DNA of 64,000 bases, taken from contig PLLE01000041.1 in assembly GCA_003141245.1 (NCBI GenBank), forward strand, positions 39,029 to 103,028, in the 5' to 3' direction. The notes under the pieces were generated by a model. The model did no database searches. It had not been told where the DNA came from and worked only from the letters and a program-made list of their open reading frames with translations. The position numbers were made by a program, and so were the translations under genes. Source of the DNA: Chloroflexota bacterium. GTDB taxonomy: Bacteria; Chloroflexota; Limnocylindria; Limnocylindrales; CSP1-4. Each line of letters starts with the position of its first letter. Positions within the stretch are counted from its first letter, which is position 1. This document shows, in pieces, positions 20,481 to 29,402 of the stretch.

Positions 20481-23135
20481 GTGATGACCCAAGATAGCGA
20501 AGGGATCGCCGGGTCGGACGAGCTCGCTCTATGGGTGGGCGCGCGTGCATTCGAGGGGACGAAACCGCGCAGCCAGGGGCCGGTCGAGGTCGCCGTCGAC
20601 GCTCCCGGCGCCTCGCACTCCTACACCTACGCGGTGCCCGAACGACTGGCCGGCATCGAACCCGGCGAGGCGGTCTTGGTCGAATTCGGGCGTGGGCGCC
20701 AGGCGTTGGGTGTGGTTGTCGGGGAGGCCGACCGCGACTTGGCGGTCGATCCGAAACCGATCCTGGCTCGAGTTCGGGCCGATGGGCCGCTGCTTCCACC
20801 GCTGTCGTTGGCTTTCGCCCTCTGGATCTCCGGCGAGTACCTGGCGCCGCCGGCCGCGGTCCTGCGTTCGATGCTGCCGCCCGGGATGTTGGAGCGCCTG
20901 GAGCTCGTGGCGGAGTGGCTGCCGATGCGGTGGCAGGAGAATGCAGGGCCGGTGGCGGGAACGGCGCTGGCGGAGGGGACGGCGCCAGCTGATGGGGTGG
21001 AGCTGGGGTCGGAGCGGTGGGCCCCGGGGCCTGAGCCCGTCGACGCGGCCGAGGAGGCGCTGCGCGAGCGGCTGGCGACCGGCCCGCGCGCGGTCCGGGA
21101 CCTCGAAGGCGGAGAGGGTCGGGCGACCCTGCTGAGACGGTTGCGGGGGATGGCCGCGCGAGGGCTGGTGCGGCTGGAGTGGACGCTGACGTCAGCCGCG
21201 GCCGGGCCTCGCTTCGAGCGCTGGCTGACTTTGACCGATGAGGGGAGGGGAGCGGCAGAGGATCTGGCGGCAGCCGTGGCGGGCGCCCCGGGAATGGCCC
21301 GAGCGGTGGGGGCGCGGCTCGGCCCGCGGCAGCGGGCCCTGCTGGCCGATCTTGCGGCCGCCGGCGACCGCGGGCTCGCGAGCGCGGCTGCGGCGGAGAT
21401 CCACGGATCCGGGACGGCCACGAGCCTGGAGCGGCGCGGGCTGGTGCTCGCTGAAGTGCGCGAGAGGCCCCGGCGGCCGCTGGAGAAGCGCCCGGTCGGC
21501 CGCCGGGGGACGCGCCCGGAGGGAGTGGAGCTGACCGGGCCGCAGCGGGCGGCCCTGGACGCGATCCTGGTCGCGGCCGCCGCTCGCAATCACACGCCGC
21601 TTCTACTGGAGGGAGTGACCGGCGCCGGGAAGACCACCGTCTACGCCGAGGCAATCGCCGAGACCCTCATCTCGGGTCGCCCGGCACTCGTCCTCGTCCC
21701 GGAGATCGCGCTGGCGATGCCCCTGGTCGATCGTCTTCGCGCCGACCTGGACGCGCAGATCGCGATCCTGCATTCGGGCCTCGGCGAGGGAGAACGGGCC
21801 GACGAGTGGCGGCGGATTCGGGCGGGCGGCGTCGACGTCGTCGTGGGCACGAGGATCGCCCTGACCGCGCCGCTCGCCGACGTCGGGTTGATCGTGGTCG
21901 ACGAGGAGCATGACGCCGCGTACAAGAGCGACCGCACCCCGCGACTGCAGGCCCGCGACGCCGCACTGGCGCTTGCCCGCCTTGCCGGCGCGGCGGTCGT
22001 TCTCGGGAGCGCGACCCCGTCCGTGGAGAGCGTCGGCCGCGTGCGCGACGGTAGCTATCGCCACGCGGTGCTGCCGGAGCGCCCCAGCGGCGCCCCGCCC
22101 CGCGTCGAGGTCGTCGATCTTCGCGCCGAGCTGGCGGGCGGCAACCGCAGTCTCCTCTCGGTCGCGTTGCGGGCAGCCCTGGCGGCACTTCCGGCGGGCG
22201 ATCGGGCGATCCTGATGATCAACCGCCGGGGCACCGCCTCGGTGGTCGTCTGCCGCGACTGCGGCCACGTTCAACGTTGTCCCGAGTGCGAGCGAACGCT
22301 CGTCTTCCACCAGGCCGGCGTCACGCTGCGCTGCCACCATTGCGGAACCGCCACGCCGCTGGCGTCGCGCTGTCCGGCCTGCCGCTCCCCGCGGATCCGG
22401 TACCTGGGCGGGGGCACGCAGCGGGTGGAGGAGGAAGTCAAGGCCGTCTTCCCTCACCTGGGGGTCGGCCGGCTCGACCGCGACGTCGCCGAGCACAAGG
22501 GCGCAGTCGAGCGCGTCCTCGACGCTTTCGCCGACGGTCGGCTCGACATCCTGGTAGGAACGAGCCTGGTCGCCAAGGGCATCGACATCCCGGAGGTCAC
22601 GCTGGTCGGCGTGGTCTCGGCCGACGTCGCCCTGAATCTGCCGGACGAGCGCGCCGCCGAGCGGACGTACCAGCTTCTCACCCAGGCCGTCGGGCGCGCC
22701 GGGCGCGGGGAGCGGCCCGGCCTCGCCTTCATCCAGACCTACCAGCCCGACCACCCCGCGATCGTGGCCGTCGCTTCCGGCAACGCCTCGGCCTTCTACG
22801 ACGCCGAGCTGGAGGTCCGGCGCCGGTTCGGGTCGCCGCCGTTCGGCCGTCTGGTGAAGCTGACCGTCGGCCTGCCCGACCATCTGGCGGCCGAGCACGA
22901 GGCCGCCGCGATGGCCGATCGCCTGCGCGCCATGGCCTTGGCTCGGGCCGTCGTCTCGTCCGCCGGCCCCGCCATCTCGGTCACCGTCCTGGGCCCGGCC
23001 CCCGCCTACGTCGCCCGCCGCGCCGGCCGTTGGCGCTGGAACGTCGTCCTGCGCGGCGACCGCCCGCTGGACCTGCTCGACCCGCCGCCGGGCGCACCGT
23101 GGTCGATCGACGTGGATCCCGATTCACTGCTCTGA
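20481..23135 (+). CDS. priA: Primosomal protein N' (PriA helicase)
   Basis: LLEGVTGAGKTTVYAEAIAETL, DEEHDAAYKSDRTPR, CRDCGHVQRCPECERTLVFH zinc motifs. Confidence 0.96.
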   Translation: MMTQDSEGIAGSDELALWVGARAFEGTKPRSQGPVEVAVDAPGASHSYTYAVPERLAGIEPGEAVLVEFGRGRQALGVVVGEADRDLAVDPKPILARVRADGPLLPPLSLAFALWISGEYLAPPAAVLRSMLPPGMLERLELVAEWLPMRWQENAGPVAGTALAEGTAPADGVELGSERWAPGPEPVDAAEEALRERLATGPRAVRDLEGGEGRATLLRRLRGMAARGLVRLEWTLTSAAAGPRFERWLTLTDEGRGAAEDLAAAVAGAPGMARAVGARLGPRQRALLADLAAAGDRGLASAAAAEIHGSGTATSLERRGLVLAEVRERPRRPLEKRPVGRRGTRPEGVELTGPQRAALDAILVAAAARNHTPLLLEGVTGAGKTTVYAEAIAETLISGRPALVLVPEIALAMPLVDRLRADLDAQIAILHSGLGEGERADEWRRIRAGGVDVVVGTRIALTAPLADVGLIVVDEEHDAAYKSDRTPRLQARDAALALARLAGAAVVLGSATPSVESVGRVRDGSYRHAVLPERPSGAPPRVEVVDLRAELAGGNRSLLSVALRAALAALPAGDRAILMINRRGTASVVVCRDCGHVQRCPECERTLVFHQAGVTLRCHHCGTATPLASRCPACRSPRIRYLGGGTQRVEEEVKAVFPHLGVGRLDRDVAEHKGAVERVLDAFADGRLDILVGTSLVAKGIDIPEVTLVGVVSADVALNLPDERAAERTYQLLTQAVGRAGRGERPGLAFIQTYQPDHPAIVAVASGNASAFYDAELEVRRRFGSPPFGRLVKLTVGLPDHLAAEHEAAAMADRLRAMALARAVVSSAGPAISVTVLGPAPAYVARRAGRWRWNVVLRGDRPLDLLDPPPGAPWSIDVDPDSLL

Positions 23136-23203
23136 GCGCGTTCGCTGCGACCAGCCCATCAGGCCGGATGACCCGCGCCGGGCTCTCGGTATACTCTGCG
23201 GCC

Positions 23204-23719
23204 ATGAGTGTCCGACCCATCGTTCTCCTCGGTGATCCCCGGCTGCGCCTGAAAGGCGAGCCCGTCGACAGCTTCGGCAAGTACCTGCACGAGCTGCTCG
23301 ACGACCTGACCGACTCCATGCGCCATGCCCCCGGCGTCGGGCTTGCGGCGCCGCAGCTGGGCGAGGCTGTTCGCGCCTGCGTCGTCGAGGTCGAGGGCCA
23401 GCTCCACGAGTTGGTCAATCCGCGCCTCGTTCGGGCGGACGGCGACGACCGCGACCTGGAGGGCTGCCTCTCGATTCCGGGCTACGTGGCCTATGTCACC
23501 CGGCGGGAGAAAGTTTGGGTCGTGGCCCAGAACCGCCGCGGCCGCAAGATCAAAGTGGCGGGCTCGGGGATGCTGGGCCGCGCGCTGCAGCACGAGCTCG
23601 ACCACCTCGAAGGCAAGCTCTACATCGACTACCTGGGTTCGCTCGACGAGCTGATCTCGACCGAACACGACGAGGACGAGGAAGGTCGACCGGCAGCCGC
23701 GCGTACCGCCGTAGGGTGA
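23204..23719 (+). CDS. def: Peptide deformylase
   Basis: GVGLAAPQLGEAVRACVVE, EGCLSIPGY, LQHELDHLEGKLYIDYL. Confidence 0.97.
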   Translation: MSVRPIVLLGDPRLRLKGEPVDSFGKYLHELLDDLTDSMRHAPGVGLAAPQLGEAVRACVVEVEGQLHELVNPRLVRADGDDRDLEGCLSIPGYVAYVTRREKVWVVAQNRRGRKIKVAGSGMLGRALQHELDHLEGKLYIDYLGSLDELISTEHDEDEEGRPAAARTAVG

Positions 23720-24681
23720 GCGACGGGGCGGCGGTCCAACCTTCGACCGTCGTTCGCGCGGTCTTCTTCGGGAGCGGCTCGTTCGCGGTGCCGATCCTCG
23801 ATGCCCTTGTCGAGTTTCCGGGCGTTCGAGCCCAGGCCGTCGTTTCCGCGCCCGATCGGCCGGTTGGCCGGAAGGCCATTCTGACGCCGACTCCCGTTGC
23901 CGCCCGAGCTCGAGAGCTGGGCCTGCCGCTGCTGCAGCCGGTTCGAGTTCGAAGGTCCGAAGCCGTCGAGGCCCTGGCGGCAGCGGCGCCCGACCTGATC
24001 GTCCTGGCCGACTACGGCCAGCTCATACCGCGGGTGCTCCTCGATCTTCCGCCGCGTGGCTTCCTGAACCTGCATCCGTCTGCGCTGCCTCGCCACCGGG
24101 GCGCGGCGCCGATCCCGGCCACCATCATGGAGGGGGACGAGGAGTCCGCGGTGACGCTGATAGTGGTCACGGAGGAGATGGACGCCGGTCCGATCGTTGC
24201 GGTGGAGCCGTTGGAGGTCCGGCCGGACGACACCGCAGTGACCCTGGAGGAACGGGCGGCCGAGGTGGCGGCTCGACTGCTGATTCGCGCGTTGCCAGAG
24301 TGGCTGGCAGGACGGCTTCAGGCCACACCTCAGGCGTTGGAAGGCGTGACGTTGACGCGGCCCCTGCGCCGCGAAGATGGGCTGCTCGATCCGGGCCGAT
24401 CCGCGGTCGAGCTTGAGCGGCAGGTCCGGGCGTATCAGCCCTGGCCGGGCAGCTACATAAAGAACATCAAGACGGGGGATGAGCGGCTGATCGTTTGGAA
24501 GGCTCACGTGGCTGCCCGCGAGCGCGGCGATGTGGCAGGGCGGTTCGTCACCACGTCCGACGGGGGCCTGGCGATGGCGACGGGCGAGGGACAGCTCGTG
24601 CTGGAAGAGGTCCAGATGGCCGGTGGTCGGAAGATGACCGGCGCCGAGTTGCTCCGCGGCCGGCCGGGCCTGGTCGGCTGA
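23716..24681 (+). CDS. fmt: Methionyl-tRNA formyltransferase (GTG start)
   Basis: VFFGSGSFAVPILDALVEFPGVRAQAVVSAPDRPVGRK, GFLNLHPSALPRHRGAAPIPATIMEGD. Confidence 0.96.
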   Translation: MSDGAAVQPSTVVRAVFFGSGSFAVPILDALVEFPGVRAQAVVSAPDRPVGRKAILTPTPVAARARELGLPLLQPVRVRRSEAVEALAAAAPDLIVLADYGQLIPRVLLDLPPRGFLNLHPSALPRHRGAAPIPATIMEGDEESAVTLIVVTEEMDAGPIVAVEPLEVRPDDTAVTLEERAAEVAARLLIRALPEWLAGRLQATPQALEGVTLTRPLRREDGLLDPGRSAVELERQVRAYQPWPGSYIKNIKTGDERLIVWKAHVAARERGDVAGRFVTTSDGGLAMATGEGQLVLEEVQMAGGRKMTGAELLRGRPGLVG

Positions 24682-24726
24682 CCCGCTCGGGGACCGCTGT
24701 CGACCCGCCGCCGACCCACGGTCGGG

Positions 24727-24770
24727 CCGCCGCCGACCTGCCGCCGACCTGCCGCCGACCTGCCACCGAC
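24727..24770 (+). repeat. 11-bp tandem repeat CCGCCGACCTG (3 near-perfect units plus degenerate flanks)
   Basis: gccgccgccgacctgccgccgacctgccgccgacctgccaccgacgg. Confidence 0.9.
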
Positions 24771-24772
24771 GG

Positions 24773-24976
24773 TTTTGCCCAATACGCCTGGGTGGAGTAC
24801 TGAGCGACGGCGGGGCGCGGGGTCTACCGAGGCTGGCCGTCGTGTCAGCCGTATTCGGCTAATAGATGGCAGATCCAGATCGACGTATGGAGACGCATGC
24901 CCGTCGAAGGCGTCCGTGGCGCCCCTGGATGGACTTGTCTCCAACTCTGTACTCCGTGGGGGCGTGTTGGGGAAAA
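24773..24976 (-). mobile_element. Non-autonomous repeat element E1 (~204 bp): imperfect terminal inverted repeats, central palindrome, no transposase
   Basis: Left TTTTGCCCAATACGCCTGGGTGGAGTACTGAG; right end reverse-complemented TTTTCCCCAACACGCCCCCACGGAGTACAGAG; centre AGCCGTATTCGGCTAAT; the second copy in this window is inverted relative to it. Confidence 0.6.
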
Positions 24977-24983
24977 GCGGGCC

Positions 24984-25155
24984 GCTCGGCTCGGCTCGGA
25001 TCGCCCGGCTCGGCCGGCTCGGCTCGGCCGGCTCGGCCCGCCCGGCTCGGATCGCCCGGGCGCCCGACCGCCTCGGATCGCCTGGGCGCTCGGCTCGCCC
25101 GAGAGCTCGGATCGCCCGGCTCGGCCCGCCCGGGCGCCCGACCGCCTCGGACTGG
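24984..25155 (+). repeat. Low-complexity GC-rich array built on CGGCTCG / CTCGGATCGCCCGG
   Basis: gctcggctcggctcggatcgcccggctcggccggctcggctcgg...; cccgggcgcccgaccgcctcgga occurs twice, 74 bp apart. Confidence 0.85.
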
Positions 25156-25211
25156 CCTGTTCGCCGGGAGTGCGCGGCTCGCGCCGCCACGCATGCGATA
25201 ATCGCCCCCCT

Positions 25212-26552
25212 GTGACAGAGCTTTCCGCGCCGACCGATGCGTCAGCCGGCGACATCTCTCCCGCGTCCGCCCGCGCACCGGCGTCTACGTCTAGGTCGCG
25301 AGGGTCACGCAACGCCACCGACCCGCGCCCCGGGCTGAGTGGCCTGGTCGCGGGCACCCTCGAGGCGTGGCTCGCGATGGAGGGCCAGCCTGCGTACCGG
25401 GCCAAGCAGATCCGCGACGGCGTGTGGCGTCGCAACGCCAAGACGAGCGCCGAGATCCATCCCCTCCCGGTCGCCCTTCGCGCGCGCCTCGACCGGGCCT
25501 TCCGCGTCGACACGATCGCGGCCGACGAGATCACGATCTCCGACCGAGGGCTTACCGAGAAGATGCTGCACCCGCTCTCCGATGGCGCGCTGATCGAGTC
25601 GGTGCTGATGCACTACCCGGCGCGCGGGCACGGCGAGGACGGGCGGCCCGAGCACCGCGAGCGCTACACCCTGTGCATATCGAGCCAGGCCGGTTGCGCC
25701 GTCGGCTGCCCGTTCTGTGCCACGGGCGAGCTGGGCTTCGGCCGTGACCTCGAGACGGCCGAGATCCTCGACCAGGTCCGCCATGCCGCGCGACGGCTTG
25801 CCCCGACCGTCGCGGGTGGGCACGACGCTCATCTGACCAACGTCGTGTTCATGGGGATGGGCGAGCCGCTGCTCAACCTCGACCGCGTTCTGGAGGCAGT
25901 AGCCGCGCTTTCCGACCCGCAACGGTTCGGCCTTGGCGCTCGCCACGTCGTGGTCTCGACCTCGGGCGTCGTGCCCGGGATCCGTCGCTTGACTCAGCTC
26001 AACCCGCAGTTCACGCTGGCCATCAGCCTCCACGCCGCCCGAGACCCCCTGCGCGACGTCCTCGTACCGCTGAACCGCCGCTGGCCCGTGGCCGAGGTCG
26101 TGGCCGCCGCCCGGGCCCACGCGCGCGTAACCGGCCGGCGCGTCAGCTACGAGTACGTAATGATTTCGGGCGTGAACGACACCGACGTGGACGCCGACGC
26201 CCTCTCCGCCTTGTTGCGGGGCGACCTCGCGCACGTCAACCTGATTCCGATGAACCCGGTCGCCCACACGCCCTGGCAGGCCAGCAGCCCCGAGCGGGTC
26301 ACGCACTTCGCCGCGCGGCTGCGCGAGGGTGGCATCGGCGCGACGGTTCGACGCAACCGCGGCCAGGATGCGGGCGCCGCATGCGGACAGCTCGCGGCCG
26401 ATCGGGCAGGGGAGCCGCCGGCTCCGGCCGTGGCTCATCGCCGCGAGGTGATCATCCGGCAGAGTGAGGTGGCTATGAAGGGCGACCGCAGCGGCGAACG
26501 CCTCTCGGCCGATCTCGAAGCCGCGGTCGCGGGCCAGAAGGCGGACCGCTGA
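25212..26552 (+). CDS. rlmN: 23S rRNA (adenine(2503)-C(2))-methyltransferase RlmN (GTG start)
   Basis: CISSQAGCAVGCPFCATGELGFGRDLETAEILDQV (radical SAM CxxxCxxC), NVVFMGMGEPLLNLDRVLEA, RRNRGQDAGAACGQLA. Confidence 0.95.
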   Translation: MTELSAPTDASAGDISPASARAPASTSRSRGSRNATDPRPGLSGLVAGTLEAWLAMEGQPAYRAKQIRDGVWRRNAKTSAEIHPLPVALRARLDRAFRVDTIAADEITISDRGLTEKMLHPLSDGALIESVLMHYPARGHGEDGRPEHRERYTLCISSQAGCAVGCPFCATGELGFGRDLETAEILDQVRHAARRLAPTVAGGHDAHLTNVVFMGMGEPLLNLDRVLEAVAALSDPQRFGLGARHVVVSTSGVVPGIRRLTQLNPQFTLAISLHAARDPLRDVLVPLNRRWPVAEVVAAARAHARVTGRRVSYEYVMISGVNDTDVDADALSALLRGDLAHVNLIPMNPVAHTPWQASSPERVTHFAARLREGGIGATVRRNRGQDAGAACGQLAADRAGEPPAPAVAHRREVIIRQSEVAMKGDRSGERLSADLEAAVAGQKADR

Positions 26553-27559
26553 TGCCGACCCGTCGCACCCTCGTCAGCGCCAGCATCCTGGACGCCGACC
26601 TCTCGAACCTCGCCCGGGACTCCCGAAAGGCGCTCAGGTCCGGCGCCGACCGCCTCCACCTCGACGTCATGGACGGCCATTTCGTTCCGAACATCACCTT
26701 CGGCCCCGGGTTGATCAAGCGCCTGCGGCGCATCGGCAAGCAGCCCTTCGACGCCCATCTCATGATCTCCGAGCCCGGCCGGTACATGGACCAGTTCATC
26801 GACGCCGGCTGCGACTCGATCACCTTCCATGTCGAGGTGGATGAACCGATCGAGCCGACGTTGCTCAAGATTCGAAAGGCCGGCCGGCAGGCGGGCCTTG
26901 CGATCAAGCCCGCGACTCCGCTCTCCGCCCTCGAGCCGTACCGCGAGTTGCTCGACATCGTCATGGTCATGACCGTCGAGCCGGGCTTCGGCGGCCAGTC
27001 GTTCATGAAAGAGGCCGCCACCAAGATCCTGCCCGCGCATCAGATCTTCCGGGGCCGGTCGGACGGGATGCCCGCCGGTCAGGTCCACGTCGACGGGGGC
27101 GTGAGCCGCCAGTCGGCGGAGCTGTGCGGCGGGCTCGCGGCGGAGGTCCTCGTCGTCGGGTCGACGCTGTGGAAGAAGGACCGCGACATCGCCCGCGAGA
27201 TCGGGCTGATCAAGGCGCTCGCCGACGAGGGCTATCGGAACGGCGACGGCAAGGGCCAGAGGGCCGTGCCGCATGACGAGTGGGTGCCGTTTGCGACGCT
27301 GCCCAGGTCGATCGGCCGGCGGCTGCTCAACGAGATCGAGGCGGCCGGGGTCCCCGTCATCCAGATCCGCGCCGAACGGGCGCCCGGAGCCGAAGGGCCG
27401 CGCGACTACGAGCTGCTGATCCCTGCCGGCTGCGAGGACGCCGCGGCGGAGCGGTTCGGGGAGGCCCGTCAGCTGGCACGGGGTGAGGCGGAGGCCAGAC
27501 GGCACGCGCCGCAGGACCGGACCCGACGCGATCCGAACGTTCGAGGAGGGACCGCGTGA
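26552..27559 (+). CDS. rpe: Ribulose-phosphate 3-epimerase with ~110-aa C-terminal extension (DUF2007-like)
   Basis: SASILDADLSNLARDSRKALRSGADRLHLDVMDGHFVPNITFGP, VMTVEPGFGGQSFM, VDGGVSRQSAELCGGLAAEVLVVGS; extension from ~27230. Confidence 0.93.
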   Translation: MPTRRTLVSASILDADLSNLARDSRKALRSGADRLHLDVMDGHFVPNITFGPGLIKRLRRIGKQPFDAHLMISEPGRYMDQFIDAGCDSITFHVEVDEPIEPTLLKIRKAGRQAGLAIKPATPLSALEPYRELLDIVMVMTVEPGFGGQSFMKEAATKILPAHQIFRGRSDGMPAGQVHVDGGVSRQSAELCGGLAAEVLVVGSTLWKKDRDIAREIGLIKALADEGYRNGDGKGQRAVPHDEWVPFATLPRSIGRRLLNEIEAAGVPVIQIRAERAPGAEGPRDYELLIPAGCEDAAAERFGEARQLARGEAEARRHAPQDRTRRDPNVRGGTA

Positions 27560-28812
27560 GCGAAGAAGCGGCAACCGGCCGCGCATTTCCGGCGACTGGA
27601 GTGTTGCCGGCGGGGACCGGGGCCGCAGATACTGCCACGGCCGATCGACCTCACGCTCACCTAGGGCGTCGCAACGACCGGCTGCTGCTGGCCGCGGTGG
27701 CCGCGTACGCGGTACTTCTCTCGGTCCTGATGGTCGCCCGAGGTATCACCGTCACGCCCGACCTGATCGTCGTCGCCTTCGGTCTGGCAGCCCTGCTTCT
27801 GGGCCGTGGCAAGCTCTTCCTGCGCGACTGGATCCCGTTCATCGCGCTGTTCCTCGCCTATGAGCTGATGCGCGGCTACGCCGACAGATTCGGCCTGCCG
27901 ATCCATGTCAACGATGTCGTTTCGATCGAGCGGGTCATAGGCCTAGGTGGCCTTCCCACGGTCTGGTTGCAAGGGCTCCTCCACCAGGGGCCGGCCACGG
28001 CTCCGGACGCCCTGGCCTCCATCTCCGTCATCTTCTACGTCCTGCATTTCCCACTGCCGCTGGCCGTGGGTTTCCTGCTCTGGATCCACCAGCGCCGCAC
28101 GTACTACGATTTCGTAGGAGCTTTGATCGTGCTGTCGATGGCGGCCTTCGTGACCTACCTGCTGCTACCGGTTGCACCGCCTTGGTGGGCCGACAAGTAC
28201 GGCAACGTCAGCGGCGTTCTGCACCTGCGCGATGTGGGGTTCGACGGGCTGGGCCATTTCTTCGGCTTCGGCAACTACTTCTACTCGTATTCGGTCTACA
28301 ACATCAGCTCCAACGACGTCGCGGCCTTCCCGTCTCTCCACGCCGCGTACCCGTTCCTCGCCTTCCTTTTCGCGCGTCGGGCGTTCGGCAGGGTCGGCTG
28401 GCTGATGGCCGCCTACACGGCCTGTGTCTGGTTCTCGATCCTCTATCTCGGCGAACACTGGATCGTCGACATCATTGGCGGCGTGGCCTACGCCTCCATT
28501 GCGTACTTGGTCATCCTTCGCGGTCCCAGGTGGGCTCGGCGCTTCATGGATCAATTCGCCGACGAGGAGATCGAGGCAGGCGTCGAAGCCGAGGATGCCG
28601 GGGAGGTCGGCGCGCTGCGGCGTATCGGTCGACGCGTGCGCTGGGCTCTGGTTCTGCAGGGCCTGGCGGTGGCGATCGTCGGAGCCGCCCTGGCCTACGG
28701 CATGAACAAGCTCGACTGGGTCGGAGGCACGGGCAGTGCCCTCTACCTCATGTCCTGGCTCGCGATCTTGGGCGGTCTGTGGCGGTCGGCCGTCGGCCTC
28801 GTCAGCCGTTGA
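27556..28812 (+). CDS. PAP2-superfamily membrane phosphatase / phosphotransferase-like protein
   Basis: Multi-TM; AAFPSLHAAYPFLAF (PSxH) and LYLGEHWIVDIIGGVAYA (HxxxD) PAP2 motifs. Confidence 0.85.
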   Translation: MSEEAATGRAFPATGVLPAGTGAADTATADRPHAHLGRRNDRLLLAAVAAYAVLLSVLMVARGITVTPDLIVVAFGLAALLLGRGKLFLRDWIPFIALFLAYELMRGYADRFGLPIHVNDVVSIERVIGLGGLPTVWLQGLLHQGPATAPDALASISVIFYVLHFPLPLAVGFLLWIHQRRTYYDFVGALIVLSMAAFVTYLLLPVAPPWWADKYGNVSGVLHLRDVGFDGLGHFFGFGNYFYSYSVYNISSNDVAAFPSLHAAYPFLAFLFARRAFGRVGWLMAAYTACVWFSILYLGEHWIVDIIGGVAYASIAYLVILRGPRWARRFMDQFADEEIEAGVEAEDAGEVGALRRIGRRVRWALVLQGLAVAIVGAALAYGMNKLDWVGGTGSALYLMSWLAILGGLWRSAVGLVSR

Positions 28813-28835
28813 GCCGTTGAGCCGTTGAGCCGCTG
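28804..28835 (+). repeat. 8-bp tandem repeat AGCCGTTG x4 (last unit AGCCGCTG) spanning the stop codon of the PAP2-like gene
   Basis: Direct reading: agccgttgagccgttgagccgttgagccgctg. Confidence 0.9.
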
Positions 28836-28852
28836 ACGCGGGAGGATCGAAG

Positions 28853-29323
28853 ATGCGTGCACTGCTGCAGAGGGTCGCCCGGGCGGAGGTCCGGATCGAG
28901 GGTCGATCCGTCGCGTCGATAGGGCCGGGGCTGCTGATATTGCTCGGTGTCGGCCCGGCCGACGACGAGTGGGTGGCGGCGGGGCTGGCGGCCAAGGTGG
29001 CGGGACTGCGCATCTTCGCCGACGCCGAAGGCCTCACGAATCTGTCCGTGGCGGAGGTCGGCGGCGCGGTGCTTGTGGTGAGCCAGTTCACGCTGTACGC
29101 GGACACGCGGCGCGGCCGCCGGCCGTCGTTCGTCGGGGCCGCGGGGCCGGTCGTCGGCGAGCGGCTGTACGAGGTCTTCTGCGAGATCCTGGCCTCGACC
29201 GGCCTCCTCGTGTCCCAGGGACGCTTTGGGGCGGAGATGCAGGTCGAGCTGATCAACGACGGCCCGTTCACGATCTGGCTCGACAGCGACGAGTTGGGGC
29301 TCGCGCCCAAGCCGGCGTCCTGA
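28853..29323 (+). CDS. dtd: D-aminoacyl-tRNA deacylase
   Basis: MRALLQRVARAEVRIEGRSVASIGPGLLILLGVGPAD..., LVVSQFTLYADTRRGRRPSF, LINDGPFTIWLDS. Confidence 0.96.
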   Translation: MRALLQRVARAEVRIEGRSVASIGPGLLILLGVGPADDEWVAAGLAAKVAGLRIFADAEGLTNLSVAEVGGAVLVVSQFTLYADTRRGRRPSFVGAAGPVVGERLYEVFCEILASTGLLVSQGRFGAEMQVELINDGPFTIWLDSDELGLAPKPAS

Positions 29324-29402
29324 ACTGAAGGGCCGCGCGATCTCGGGGCGGCGTTGGCCCTCTCGCACGCGGCGGGGATGGTTCAATCCGTTGGACTCAG
29401 AT

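Noticed and set aside
20481-23719. Overlapping long alternative-frame ORFs in priA (e.g. 22277..23719)
   Set aside because: Only the last part (def, from 23204) is coding; the upstream portion is an out-of-frame high-GC open frame over priA.
24859-25534. Minus-strand and plus-strand ORFs rich in R/A/S/P over the CGGCTCG arrays
   Set aside because: Low-complexity translation of tandem repeats in multiple frames; no coherent protein.
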